A DNA stretch of 64,000 nucleotides from UTCFX2 sp963726375 (GTDB taxonomy: Bacteria > Chloroflexota > Anaerolineae > Anaerolineales > UBA4823), in the NCBI GenBank assembly GCA_963726375.1, contig CAVSCE010000009.1, positions 806,001 through 870,000 of the forward strand, written 5' to 3'. Below are positions 1 through 7,984 of the stretch, one piece after another (positions within the stretch are counted from its first letter, which is position 1; each line of letters starts with the position of its first letter). The notes under the pieces are model-generated. The model did not search any database, was not told where the DNA came from, and saw nothing but the letters and a program-made list of their open reading frames with translations. A program made the position numbers and the translations under genes.

Positions 1-102
1 GGCACCTGGGTTGCAGTGGTGGCTCCGGTTCCATCAGGGATTGGCTGGGTGAGCGGAGCATATTTACAGCCTTTTGATCCCTCTTCGCTCCCCCAGATGT
101 AG
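1..102 (+). CDS. C-terminal end of an SH3-like domain protein (partial)
   Basis: The first 33 codons of the window are open in frame 1 and end with TAG at 100-102. The translation contains GIGWVSGAYLQPF, the typical closing strand of a bacterial SH3 domain (the W-V-x-G-x-Y-L motif), as found at the end of secreted or lipoprotein SH3 repeats. The start and the rest of the protein lie outside the window, so its full role cannot be stated. The next gene begins 100 bases downstream. Confidence 0.55.
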   Translation, partial: GTWVAVVAPVPSGIGWVSGAYLQPFDPSSLPQM

Positions 103-202
103 CCTTTCGGGAACATCAGGATTTCAGGCAAGGTTTGATGAGACAGTTTTTGGATAACTCAAACCATCACAATAAAAATTTAAGTTCATCAGGAGAAATA
201 AC

Positions 203-589
203 ATGAAAAATCGTCCATTTGGTGTCACTGTACTGGCCATTTTGGCTGCGTTAGCCGGCGTCCTGGCAGGCATCCACGCTCTTCAAGCGCTGGGGGTCCT
301 TCCCTTTGTCATTGGCCCCTTTAAGCTGTTTGCTTTCAACTTCTGGTCCTTCTTAATGTGGGCTTTGTTAGTGTGGGTCTATTTCTGGTTGGTGAAGATG
401 CTTTGGAATGTCGACAAACAAGCCTGGCTTTTCATCGTAGTGATCACAATCTTCAACCTGATCGTGGGTTTTACCGTTTCTCTGGGTGCGGGTACTTTTT
501 CGGATGCCGGCGTCAGCTTTTTGCTCAACGCGGTCATCCTGATCTACGTCATGCTTCCTGGAGTTAAGAGGTCATTCGAAGTGAAGTAG
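203..589 (+). CDS. Small integral membrane protein, function unknown
   Basis: 128 residues, almost wholly hydrophobic, with about four membrane segments (roughly residues 7-29, 40-65, 74-96 and 102-120) separated by very short loops. The start is supported by an AGGAGA ribosome site nine bases upstream. A short basic N-terminus (MKNRP) suggests it faces the cytoplasm. No catalytic motif is visible. It resembles the many small four-helix DUF membrane proteins of Chloroflexota, but I cannot name a family. The preceding SH3 gene ends 100 bases upstream and the next recognisable gene is a broken lipoprotein. Confidence 0.6.
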   Translation: MKNRPFGVTVLAILAALAGVLAGIHALQALGVLPFVIGPFKLFAFNFWSFLMWALLVWVYFWLVKMLWNVDKQAWLFIVVITIFNLIVGFTVSLGAGTFSDAGVSFLLNAVILIYVMLPGVKRSFEVK

Positions 590-703
590 GCTCTAGTCAC
601 GTAGATTTGAACTGCAAGCTTAAACAATGCAGAAATTACTAAGTCCGCTGCTGATAAGATATTTTTGTCGCAGCGGACGGCAATTCTATACTTACAGAAA
701 AGG

Positions 704-1250
704 ATGGAAGAGTATGAGATAAATGGATTTCACCAATTGATCTTATTCGCTGTCGTGCTGGCAGCCTGCGCGCCAGAGCAACCCCAGACCCAAATATCCC
801 GGCAGCTGTGGTTCCTACTCCTGCACCTGGCGAGCCGGCGGCTATCGCCAATTTCAACACAGCGATATTTGGCGGGCCGGAGACGATCTATGTCGTCTAT
901 GGGGCTTTCCTGGGCGGCGCGGCTGACCAGGGTGTGCGGGCGCTGCTCGCACGGCAGGATAACCTCTCCGGGGTCGATCGGCTGGCGGGCGCCGCGGCAA
1001 TGGCTGGGTCGATGCTGGTTGGGTGACAGTCAGCATTGTCAAAAGTGTGTCCGTGCTCCCGAGGCTACCAGCACCTCCGACCGTCGAGATTCCCCCGCCT
1101 GGTCCGGATGATCCGCAAGCCGCTGCGATTGCCAATGTTTATTCGCGTAGCGGCACGGCCACAAATTTCCCTGTAATTCAAACTCCCCAGGCGTCCTCAC
1201 AATCCGCGCCTCCGCCGCAACCGCCTGCTGGCGTCCCAAGTGCCACCTAG
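704..1250 (+). pseudogene. Frameshifted lipoprotein
   Basis: The start at 704 gives a hydrophobic signal with a lipobox (FAVVLAACAPE), then the frame is lost near 790-830. Frame 1 continues sensibly from about 808 (a Pro/Ala-rich linker, then IFGGPETIYVVYG) to a stop at 1024. A third frame from about 1023 continues with Pro-rich sequence to the TAG at 1248-1250. Joined, the three pieces make a lipoprotein of about 180 residues with a low-complexity Pro/Ala/Gln-rich tail. At least two frameshifts are needed. Whether this is decay or base-calling error cannot be settled here. Function unknown. Confidence 0.45.
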
Positions 1251-1258
1251 ATGATTTT

Positions 1259-1519
1259 GTGAATGTGTTCATCGGATTATTTATCTGGGGGTATCTGCTT
1301 GGTGGGATCGGCGCTATTTTGGCAGTTCCGCTGACGCTGCTGGTATTGATCATCATGGAAAATTTTGACGGGACCCGCCCATTGGCAATCCTGATGCGAT
1401 ATACGGGTGAAGAAAATGAAGCAGAAAAGAAAGAGGCTGCCCGCCGCATGAAAGGTCTGTGGAACAAGGTCAAAGACTTAATAACTACAGAGAAAAAACA
1501 GGAGAACCAGGCTAATTGA
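1259..1519 (+). pseudogene. AI-2E family transporter, C-terminal fragment only
   Basis: The only reading is an 86-codon stretch from a GTG. It begins inside a membrane helix and contains GGIGAILAVPLTLLVLIIME, the signature of the last helices of AI-2E/PerM transporters (normally about 350 residues), followed by a charged, Glu/Lys-rich tail. The N-terminal three quarters of the family are missing upstream, where a lipoprotein remnant ends eight bases earlier. It is therefore a remnant, or the product of an assembly join. It converges on the amino-acid permease at 1567. Confidence 0.55.
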
Positions 1520-1531
1520 TCCGTGTTCTCC
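1501..1531. terminator. Possible bidirectional stem-loop between convergent genes
   Basis: GGAGAAC at 1501-1507 pairs with GTTCTCC at 1525-1531 around a 17-base loop. It spans the stop codon of the transporter fragment (1517-1519) and lies just before the stop of the convergent permease. There is no clear U tract, so it is a weak terminator candidate. Confidence 0.3.
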
Positions 1532-1566
1532 GAAATTATTCTTTCCACAGCTCTATTTTGATAAAA

Positions 1567-2247
1567 TCAGGGTTTCTTGCCCTCGATCTCAAGACCCGGA
1601 ATGCGAGCGCGTCTTTCGAGATATTTGAGAAATTCACTGAGGATCGCAACAACAACCAGGTAGACGACTGCGACTGCCAGATAAGTTCCTATTGGATCAT
1701 AAGTTCGTGCTGCGATGCCTTTCGCCTTGGTCATCAGGTCCGGAACTGCGATCAAGAAGGCAATCGCAGTCGATTTCAATAATGAAATTGGCTCATTCGA
1801 CCAGGATGGAATCGCTAACCTAAGTGCCTGCGGCAGGATGACGAATCGGACTGTCTTCCAGCGTGATAATCCAATCGCTCGGCCGGCCATCATCTGGCCT
1901 TGCCCAATTGCCAGGATCGCTCCACGCAGATATTCAGCCTGGTAAGCGCCGCTGTTTAATCCAAGCGCCAGAAACGCAGAGGTCATCCGCGATAAGGTGA
2001 TCCCAAGTCCGGGAAGCCCATAGTAGAAGAGAAATAGTTGAACAAGAAGAGGTGTGCCTCGAAATATCTCGATATACACGATCGACAATCTGCGCGCCCA
2101 GGGACTGCCATACACACGGCCCAATGCTGCCAACAATCCGAGCACCAGTCCCAAAGCAAGACCTACTACAGTCAATTCAAGCGTTATAAGCAAGCCCTGC
2201 CAGAAAGCTGGGAGAGAATTGATAAAAAAACTAAACCAATCAGCCAT
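1567..2247 (-). CDS. Polar amino-acid ABC transporter permease
   Basis: 226 residues with the HisM/GlnP-type permease fold: about five membrane helices, the early helix pair, EIFRGTPLLVQLFLFYYGLP, and the EAA loop region (GRAIGLSRWKTVRFVILPQALRLAIP) that contacts the ATPase. It is the last gene of a four-gene minus-strand operon: binding protein 4595-3795, permease 3706-3065, ATPase 3047-2265 and this permease. It starts 17 bases after the ATPase stop. With the other permease it should form a heterodimeric channel. Substrate is inferred only at class level (polar or acidic amino acids, glutamine). Intact. Confidence 0.88.
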   Translation of the reverse strand: MADWFSFFINSLPAFWQGLLITLELTVVGLALGLVLGLLAALGRVYGSPWARRLSIVYIEIFRGTPLLVQLFLFYYGLPGLGITLSRMTSAFLALGLNSGAYQAEYLRGAILAIGQGQMMAGRAIGLSRWKTVRFVILPQALRLAIPSWSNEPISLLKSTAIAFLIAVPDLMTKAKGIAARTYDPIGTYLAVAVVYLVVVAILSEFLKYLERRARIPGLEIEGKKP

Positions 2248-2264
2248 GGATGCCCCTGTCTGAT

Positions 2265-3047
2265 TTATTGTCCTGTGTTAGTCTGATTTTCATTCTTTTT
2301 ATGCCCATATAGTTCGCTGATCTTCCAAAGGAATTCCCTGGTCCTTTCAAACTTTGGGCGAAGGAATAATTCATCAGGCGAGCCTTCTTCGAGGATGCTG
2401 CCTTTTTCCATAAAGACGATACGATTTGCGACTTCGCGTGCAAACCCCATTTCATGTGTGACGACGAGCATTGTCATTTTTTGGAGAGCAAGCTGGCGCA
2501 TGACTTCCAACACTTCTCCGATCAGCTCCGGATCGAGGGCAGAGGTTGGCTCATCGAAGAGCATAACGATGGGGTCCATCGCCAACGCTCTCGCAATCGC
2601 AACACGCTGCTGCTGACCTCCGGAGAGCTGGCCAGGATAATGACCTGCCCGGTCCGAAAGGCCTACTCTGTTCAGCTCTTCCATTGCCTTTTCGCGAGCC
2701 TGCTCACGCGGCAGAAGCTTTACTCTTGTAAGACCTAACATCACATTGTCGAGAGCGGTCAGATGATTAAAAAGCAGGAAATTTTGGAAAACCATCCCGA
2801 TTTGTGAACGAACAACGTCCTCACTGTAGTTTGGAGCGGTGATCTCCTGCCCATCAAGCCAGATCTGGCCCTTTTCTGCTTTGGTCAGCAGGTTCAGGCA
2901 GCGCAGCAGAGTGCTCTTCCCGGTTCCGCTCGGACCGATGATGACGATCGTATCGCCCTCTTGAACAGATAGATCGATGTCCTTAAAGATCACATTTTGA
3001 CCATATGTTTTGGTGAGCCCTTTTGCTTCGAGGATCAGTTTATTCAC
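2265..3047 (-). CDS. Polar amino-acid ABC transporter ATP-binding protein
   Basis: About 260 residues. Walker A GPSGTGKST, Q-loop VFQNFLLFNHLT, signature LSGGQQQR, Walker B VMLFDEPTSALD and the H-loop VVTHEM are all present in the usual order, and length is normal for GlnQ/HisP-type subunits. The GTG at 3047 is preferred because a GGAG site lies nine bases upstream and the protein then begins with NKLILEAKGLTKTYG. A TTG at 3068 would overlap the preceding permease stop by four bases. It energises uptake together with the two flanking permeases and the binding protein upstream. Confidence 0.9.
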   Translation of the reverse strand: MNKLILEAKGLTKTYGQNVIFKDIDLSVQEGDTIVIIGPSGTGKSTLLRCLNLLTKAEKGQIWLDGQEITAPNYSEDVVRSQIGMVFQNFLLFNHLTALDNVMLGLTRVKLLPREQAREKAMEELNRVGLSDRAGHYPGQLSGGQQQRVAIARALAMDPIVMLFDEPTSALDPELIGEVLEVMRQLALQKMTMLVVTHEMGFAREVANRIVFMEKGSILEEGSPDELFLRPKFERTREFLWKISELYGHKKNENQTNTGQ

Positions 3048-3064
3048 AGTTGATCGCTCCGATC

Positions 3065-3706
3065 TCAAGAATGTGCCGGGATTTTCATCCGATGATCAAG
3101 GTAATCCAATAATCGGTTTGTAGTGAAAACCAAGATGAAATAGATGACCGCAGCAGTGCCAAATGCCAGGAATGGCTGCTGGGTCGTCGCGCTAAGCTGT
3201 TGCGCCCGTCGCAGGATTTCTGGAACGCCCAGTGCATACACCAATGATGAGTTTTTCAAAACAATTGAGGCTTCATTGGACCAGGGGGGGATCGCAAGCC
3301 GAAGCGCTTGCGGAAGGACAACATAACGAATCGCTTTCCACCTGGACATCCCAATCGCACGGGCGGCCATCATTTGCCCACCTCCTACCGAAAGCAAGGC
3401 TCCGCGGAAGATTTCCATCTGATAAGCGCTGCTGACGATTCCCAGAGCGATCGATCCAGCCCAAAATGGGGAGATATTGATCGACCCGGCAATAATAAAA
3501 TATAAGATGAACAACAGGACTAGGGGTGGAATCCCGCGCATTACCGTGCTGTAAACGGTCATAAGGCGAGAAATCGCTTTCCCACCATAAATGTGCAGCA
3601 AGGCAAACGCCAGGCCTATAATAGCACCCATCGGAAGAGCTACAAGCGTAACTCCGATGGTGACTACTGTTCCCATTCCAATGTAGAAAATGAAATTTTG
3701 CAGCAT
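3065..3706 (-). CDS. Polar amino-acid ABC transporter permease
   Basis: About 213 residues, paralogous to the permease at 1567-2247. It shows the same EAA loop (ARAIGMSRWKAIRYVVLPQALRLAIP) and the conserved early RGIPPLVLLF segment. The ATG at 3706 has AAAGG six bases upstream; a TTG two codons earlier is possible. Two different permeases in one operon indicate a heterodimeric membrane domain. The order binding protein, permease, ATPase, permease is common in the PAAT family. Intact. Confidence 0.87.
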   Translation of the reverse strand: MLQNFIFYIGMGTVVTIGVTLVALPMGAIIGLAFALLHIYGGKAISRLMTVYSTVMRGIPPLVLLFILYFIIAGSINISPFWAGSIALGIVSSAYQMEIFRGALLSVGGGQMMAARAIGMSRWKAIRYVVLPQALRLAIPPWSNEASIVLKNSSLVYALGVPEILRRAQQLSATTQQPFLAFGTAAVIYFILVFTTNRLLDYLDHRMKIPAHS

Positions 3707-3794
3707 TTTCAACCTTTGGAGGTGGAGAGGGAGAGCCAGGTTTCAAATTTATGCTGGACCCGGTTTCCCTCTCCTTGATCTTGACATGGAAAAA

Positions 3795-4595
3795 CTATTG
3801 AATTCCGCCGATGAATTTAATCGCAAGATCTTCGATAAAACCTTCCGATTCCAATTGAACGATAATCTTATTCATCTCTTCTGCCAGAGAAGTGTCTCCA
3901 TTTGGAACGATTATATTCATCGGACCACTGGAGAGGACACCTTTATAGATCACTTTTAATCCGCCCAACTGGTCAACCAATGCCTGCCCTGGAACATAAT
4001 CTGCCATCCAGACTTCTATCCGGCCGTTCTTTAAATCCATGGCAGCCTGATCGGCACGGTCGTAGCGGAAAAGGTTTTCTTCGGGCATTTTCCCAGCATC
4101 GACCAGGTTATCAGTAAGCCAACCGTCCTGCGTTGTACCGGTCTGTACGCCAACTTTATAGTTGGCTATATCTTCTGGATTTACCAGCTCACCCGAAAAT
4201 TCTTCTGCGACAATGTAGGCATCTTCGGACATGTAATACTCTTTTGTGAAATCGATCGTCTGATCGCGTTCCTCGCTATAATTGAAAGCAGAAATCGATG
4301 CATCGATTTTGCCTTCTTGTACGGCAGCAATTAAGCTGTCAAATGGCATATCCACCCATTCCAGCTTGACTCCCATCCGCTTGGCGATCTCCTGCATGAG
4401 CTCAATATCAAAGCCGATTTTGTTTCCGCTATCATCGACATATTCAAAAGGGGGATAATCTGCAGATGTTCCTACTTTGATCATTCCCGCTTGCTTGATC
4501 GCTTCAAGGTGGTTTGCTGGTTTTTTTGGACCGCAAGCGACAGAAAGAGACAGCATCACCAGAACAATTACAGCAGTTAGAATTACACGTTTCAT
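3795..4595 (-). CDS. Amino-acid ABC transporter substrate-binding lipoprotein
   Basis: 266 residues. A lipoprotein signal (MKRVILTAVIVLVMLSLSVAC) puts Cys-21 at the lipobox. The mature part is a type II periplasmic binding fold of SBP family 3: IKVGTSADYPPFEYVD, then GFDIELMQEIAKRMGVKLEWVDMPFDSLI, with the GTTQ motif in the second lobe. AAGGAG lies eight bases upstream of ATG. It is the first gene of the amino-acid transporter operon. The family binds polar amino acids such as glutamine, arginine or cystine; the exact ligand cannot be read from the sequence. Confidence 0.9.
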   Translation of the reverse strand: MKRVILTAVIVLVMLSLSVACGPKKPANHLEAIKQAGMIKVGTSADYPPFEYVDDSGNKIGFDIELMQEIAKRMGVKLEWVDMPFDSLIAAVQEGKIDASISAFNYSEERDQTIDFTKEYYMSEDAYIVAEEFSGELVNPEDIANYKVGVQTGTTQDGWLTDNLVDAGKMPEENLFRYDRADQAAMDLKNGRIEVWMADYVPGQALVDQLGGLKVIYKGVLSSGPMNIIVPNGDTSLAEEMNKIIVQLESEGFIEDLAIKFIGGIQ

Positions 4596-4762
4596 TTCTT
4601 GATCTCCTTAGATTTTTTTCAATGGACCAAACGCGACTCCCCCTCGGGTCGGACGAGACCGCTGATCGCGAATGGATTTATTACATATTTATATCATAAA
4701 TACGTTCCACTCCATTGGTAAATATCTGACATCTAACCTGACTTCAGGCATTGAGAAAATAT

Positions 4763-5902
4763 CTAGATCTTTCGGCGGTAAACCCGATGATTTTTATACG
4801 GTCTTCCGCCCAGATTGATCAAATCGCTGCGCATATCAACTGCTGTCTCGGCAACCTGGGTTAAATCAGCATGTTCAAATCCAAAATCCCTAACTGTCTT
4901 TCCGATTTCCGCATAAAGTAAAGCATTTCCGCCACGACCCTGAAATTCGTCCAGAATCCCTTCCCCGTTTAAAGCAACCCACTTTGATCGGCGAAGCTCG
5001 AGCAGTAAATCAATTATTCCAAACGGGAACAACCGACCTTTCGACCTCTGCAAAGCAGCAGATACATCAGCAAACGCGAATAAGAAACCAACGACATCTT
5101 CACCATGCGTGATAATCTTGATCATTTTGGGATCTGCGATGGTCATGATGTTCTTAATCACAAAATCGAGCTCGTGATCTGTAAGGGGAACATATTCCCA
5201 ATTATTGATAAATGCCTTATTGTAAGCTTTGCCGATCCGCGGCGCCCATTCGATTAATTCTCGTTTATTCTTGAACCTCTTGACCTGAAGTGTGCCCCGA
5301 TTCTCGACCCTTTCGGCGATTTTATAGATCCGATCCGGTAATTTAAATTCAGGTGCATGGATATAACATGAGATAAAATCTACTTCTTTTTCAAATCCCA
5401 TTTTTTCAACAAGGACGGGTAAATAGGGCAGGTTATAGTTCATCATCGTCATCATCTGCCGGTGTTCAAAACCTTCCACCAGAATCCCATAGCCATCCAG
5501 AGGTCCAAGCCCCTTTGGACCGATGATTGTATCCAGACCCCGGTTCCGCGCCCAATCATAAGCACGTTCAAACAAAGCCTCAGCGGTTTCCAGATTATCC
5601 TCACATTCAAAAAAATAGAATTGAGCTTTCTTCGTCCCGTGATAGTTGTTGAAGTTCACATTTTCGAATACCGCCAACCGACCAACATCCTTGCCATCCC
5701 GAGCAGCAATGAAAAATTCGCCATCCGAGTGTTCGTAAAATGGGTGTTTTTGATGATTTAACATCGCTTCAACATCAACGCGAATCGGTGGTACCCATTG
5801 CGGTGTATCCTTATAAAATTGAAATGGGATCTTGAACAAATCGGCGGACTTGGGCTTTCGAGCGAGTATCGATTTTTTCAACTGAAAACATGATTCCCTC
5901 AA
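4763..5902 (-). CDS. GNAT-like acyltransferase superfamily protein, unknown substrate
   Basis: 379 residues, soluble, no signal. The pattern suggests a two-part N-acyltransferase-like protein. The N-terminal half carries WVPPIRVDVEAMLNHQKHPFYEHSDGEFFIAARDG, and ends with DTIIGPKGLGPLDGYGILVEGFEH. The C-terminal half contains GILDEFQGRGGNALLYAEI, similar to the acyl-CoA loop (Q/R-x-x-G-x-G/A) of GNAT enzymes, and ends in the kind of strand pair found in that fold. Such proteins are frequent and uncharacterised in Chloroflexota. The start is a TTG with no strong ribosome site, so the first residues are uncertain. It is divergent from the FKBP gene. Confidence 0.55.
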   Translation of the reverse strand: MRESCFQLKKSILARKPKSADLFKIPFQFYKDTPQWVPPIRVDVEAMLNHQKHPFYEHSDGEFFIAARDGKDVGRLAVFENVNFNNYHGTKKAQFYFFECEDNLETAEALFERAYDWARNRGLDTIIGPKGLGPLDGYGILVEGFEHRQMMTMMNYNLPYLPVLVEKMGFEKEVDFISCYIHAPEFKLPDRIYKIAERVENRGTLQVKRFKNKRELIEWAPRIGKAYNKAFINNWEYVPLTDHELDFVIKNIMTIADPKMIKIITHGEDVVGFLFAFADVSAALQRSKGRLFPFGIIDLLLELRRSKWVALNGEGILDEFQGRGGNALLYAEIGKTVRDFGFEHADLTQVAETAVDMRSDLINLGGRPYKNHRVYRRKI

Positions 5903-6080
5903 TCGTCGAAATTAATATGATTATAATTATTACCCGTATGATCTGCAATGTTAACACAATTATTAGATGTTCGATACACAAAATATGGGGTTGTATCCAG
6001 GCTCACCTTTCCACATCGAGCTGTTTTATGATATATTTCAACCCAAATTTTAGAGAATCTTATATTCATGAGGTGCATCA

Positions 6081-6578
6081 ATGTCCACCTATCGTTCTGA
6101 TCGCGCCAGACGACGCGCAACCAGGTTACGTACCACACGTATTTTGATTGTTTCAATTGCAATCATTATCCTCGCAGTTGGGGCATACTTAATTTTTTCA
6201 GATCGCACACCTGAACCCGTAGCAACGAGCGGAGAAAATATGATTACGACAAATTCGGGATTGAAGTATGAAGATCTTGTATTGGGTGATGGCGCTGAAG
6301 CTGTTAAAGGGAAAAACGTCAGCGTTCATTACACAGGCTGGCTCGAAGATGGGACGAAATTCGATTCATCCTTAGATCGCGGGCAACCCTTCACTTTTCT
6401 GCTCGGAGCCGGAAATGTTATCCAGGGTTGGGAAGAAGGTGTGGCAGGCATGAAAGTTGGCGGGAAACGCCGTTTAGTAATCCCACCCGAAATTGGGTAC
6501 GGATCAACCGGCGCTGGCGGTGTAATTCCTCCGAACGCAACGCTGGTTTTCGAAGTTGAGCTGCTTGGCATTCAATAA
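6081..6578 (+). CDS. FKBP-type peptidyl-prolyl cis-trans isomerase, membrane-anchored
   Basis: 165 residues. An Arg-rich N-terminus and one membrane helix (about residues 20-42) anchor it to the membrane, with the catalytic domain outside. Residues about 58-165 are a complete FKBP domain: VSVHYTGWLEDGTKFDSS, GNVIQGWEEGVAGMKVGGKR, then IPPEIGYG and the closing strand LVFEVELL, which include the usual active-site aromatics. It should assist folding of secreted proteins by proline isomerisation. AGGTG precedes the start by seven bases. A clear terminator hairpin follows at 6617-6650. Single-gene unit. Confidence 0.9.
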   Translation: MSTYRSDRARRRATRLRTTRILIVSIAIIILAVGAYLIFSDRTPEPVATSGENMITTNSGLKYEDLVLGDGAEAVKGKNVSVHYTGWLEDGTKFDSSLDRGQPFTFLLGAGNVIQGWEEGVAGMKVGGKRRLVIPPEIGYGSTGAGGVIPPNATLVFEVELLGIQ

Positions 6579-6616
6579 TTTCTCGAAAATATTGACTAGT
6601 TGATTTGGCAAAATAG

Positions 6617-6650
6617 AAGGACCCGGGATTATTACTCTGCCCGGGTCCTT
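6617..6650. terminator. Bidirectional rho-independent terminator
   Basis: AAGGACCCGGG (6617-6627) is perfectly complementary to CCCGGGTCCTT (6640-6650) around a 12-base loop, and it is followed by a T-rich run on the plus strand. It lies between the convergent FKBP and aminotransferase genes and can serve both. Confidence 0.85.
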
Positions 6651-6661
6651 TTATTGATAGA

Positions 6662-7897
6662 CTAATAGGAAACTGGCTGGCCCAATTTTTCGTAGAGCAC
6701 CCGACCTAGCCTCGAAATCCCTTCACGGATTTTTTCTGGTGTTGCGAAGGAAAAATTAATGCGCATCGTGTTATGCCCTCCGCCGGTCGCATAAAAAGGC
6801 GCTCCAGGGACAAAAGCCACTTTTTGCGCGATTGCGTCTTTCAGCACATCTGCTGAGCTTAAATCTTCGGGCAAAATCCCCCAAAGGAACAAACCGCCCT
6901 TCGGATGCGTCCATTCCACTCCTGGAGGAAAATAGAGTCCATCGCACCTAGCATGACATCCCTGCGCTCACCATATACCTGCCGGATGGTCTTGATATGG
7001 CGGTCCAGGAAACCTCCCCTTCGCCACCTCGTATGCAACAAGCTGGTTGAAAGTCGCCGTATGCAGATCAGCACCTTGTTTGGCCTGAACAAGTTTACGA
7101 ATTACTTCCGGTGGGGCAACTACCCATGCCAGGCGCAGACCCGGCGCAAGCGTTTTCGAGAAAGTGCTGAGATAAATGACATTCCCTCTGTAGCAAGGAT
7201 CACCGGTATTTCGGTTCTGACTATCCAGGACCACAACAGAAGGGAGATGCTCGCCTTCATAGCGAAGCTGCCCATAGGGATCATCTTCGACGATCGGGAC
7301 GCCATACCGATCTGCTAATTCGATCACCTTTAACCGACGTTCTAGCGATAGCGTGACACCAGTCGGATTGTGGAAATTTGGCAGCACATAGATGAATTTT
7401 GGACCGCTGCGAAGCGCTTCTTCCAACGCATCAGTGATCATTCCATTTTCATCCATCGGCACTGTGACGTATTCGGCGCCGTAGGCAGACCAGGCCTGGA
7501 GCGCTCCCAGATAGGTCGGCGCTTCAACGAGAATCCTGTCTCCGGGATTGATCAAGATTTTTCCCAACAGATCGAGCGCCTGCTGGGAACCAGATGTGAT
7601 CAAGATATTCTCTGGAGTCACATCAATCCCATAGCGAGATGAATGGCGAACAATCATTTCTCTTAATGGGGTATATCCCTCTGTGCTCCCATATTGAAGC
7701 GCCAATCCAGCCTGGTTGTGCAGTACCCTTTCACATGCCTGCAGGAATTCTTCAGCTGGAAACACATCTGGAGCGGGCATTCCTCCGCCAAACGAGATAA
7801 TATCTGGTTGTTCCGTTAGTTTAAGCAGCTCGCGAATGGCTGAACTCCCCATTCGCTGGGTTCGCTGTGCGAAGCGATGGGCCCAAGGGGTCTGCAT
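6662..7897 (-). CDS. PLP-dependent aminotransferase (MocR/LysN class I-II type), two frameshifts
   Basis: Full span gives about 411 residues, normal for 2-aminoadipate/aromatic aminotransferases of this group. Visible landmarks are PDIISFGGGMPAPDVFP, LITSGSQQALDLLGK, the PNFHNPTG substrate loop, and the PLP lysine in YLSTFSKTLAPGLRLAW. The ATG at 7897 is chosen because AAAGGAG lies six bases upstream; an ATG at 7903 abuts that site. The frame breaks near 7010 and again near 6925; after each break the next frame continues the family consensus (FLDRHIKTIRQVYGERRD, then GGLFLWGILPEDL). These look like single-base errors. Substrate unassigned. Confidence 0.78.
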
Positions 7898-7984
7898 TTT
7901 CATCTCCTTTGTTCCACTTTACATCATTACTGCATCTTATGATTTCGGATAGGTCACGTGTGCTTGCCGTACTCAGGACTTTCG

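Noticed and set aside
7821..7984. Apparent 83-base overlap of the GcvT frame with the aminotransferase gene
   Set aside because: The last 50 codons of that frame do not look like GcvT. A one-base shift near 8030 gives the family ending MATPATVISRFPK and a stop at 7985, so the genes do not overlap.
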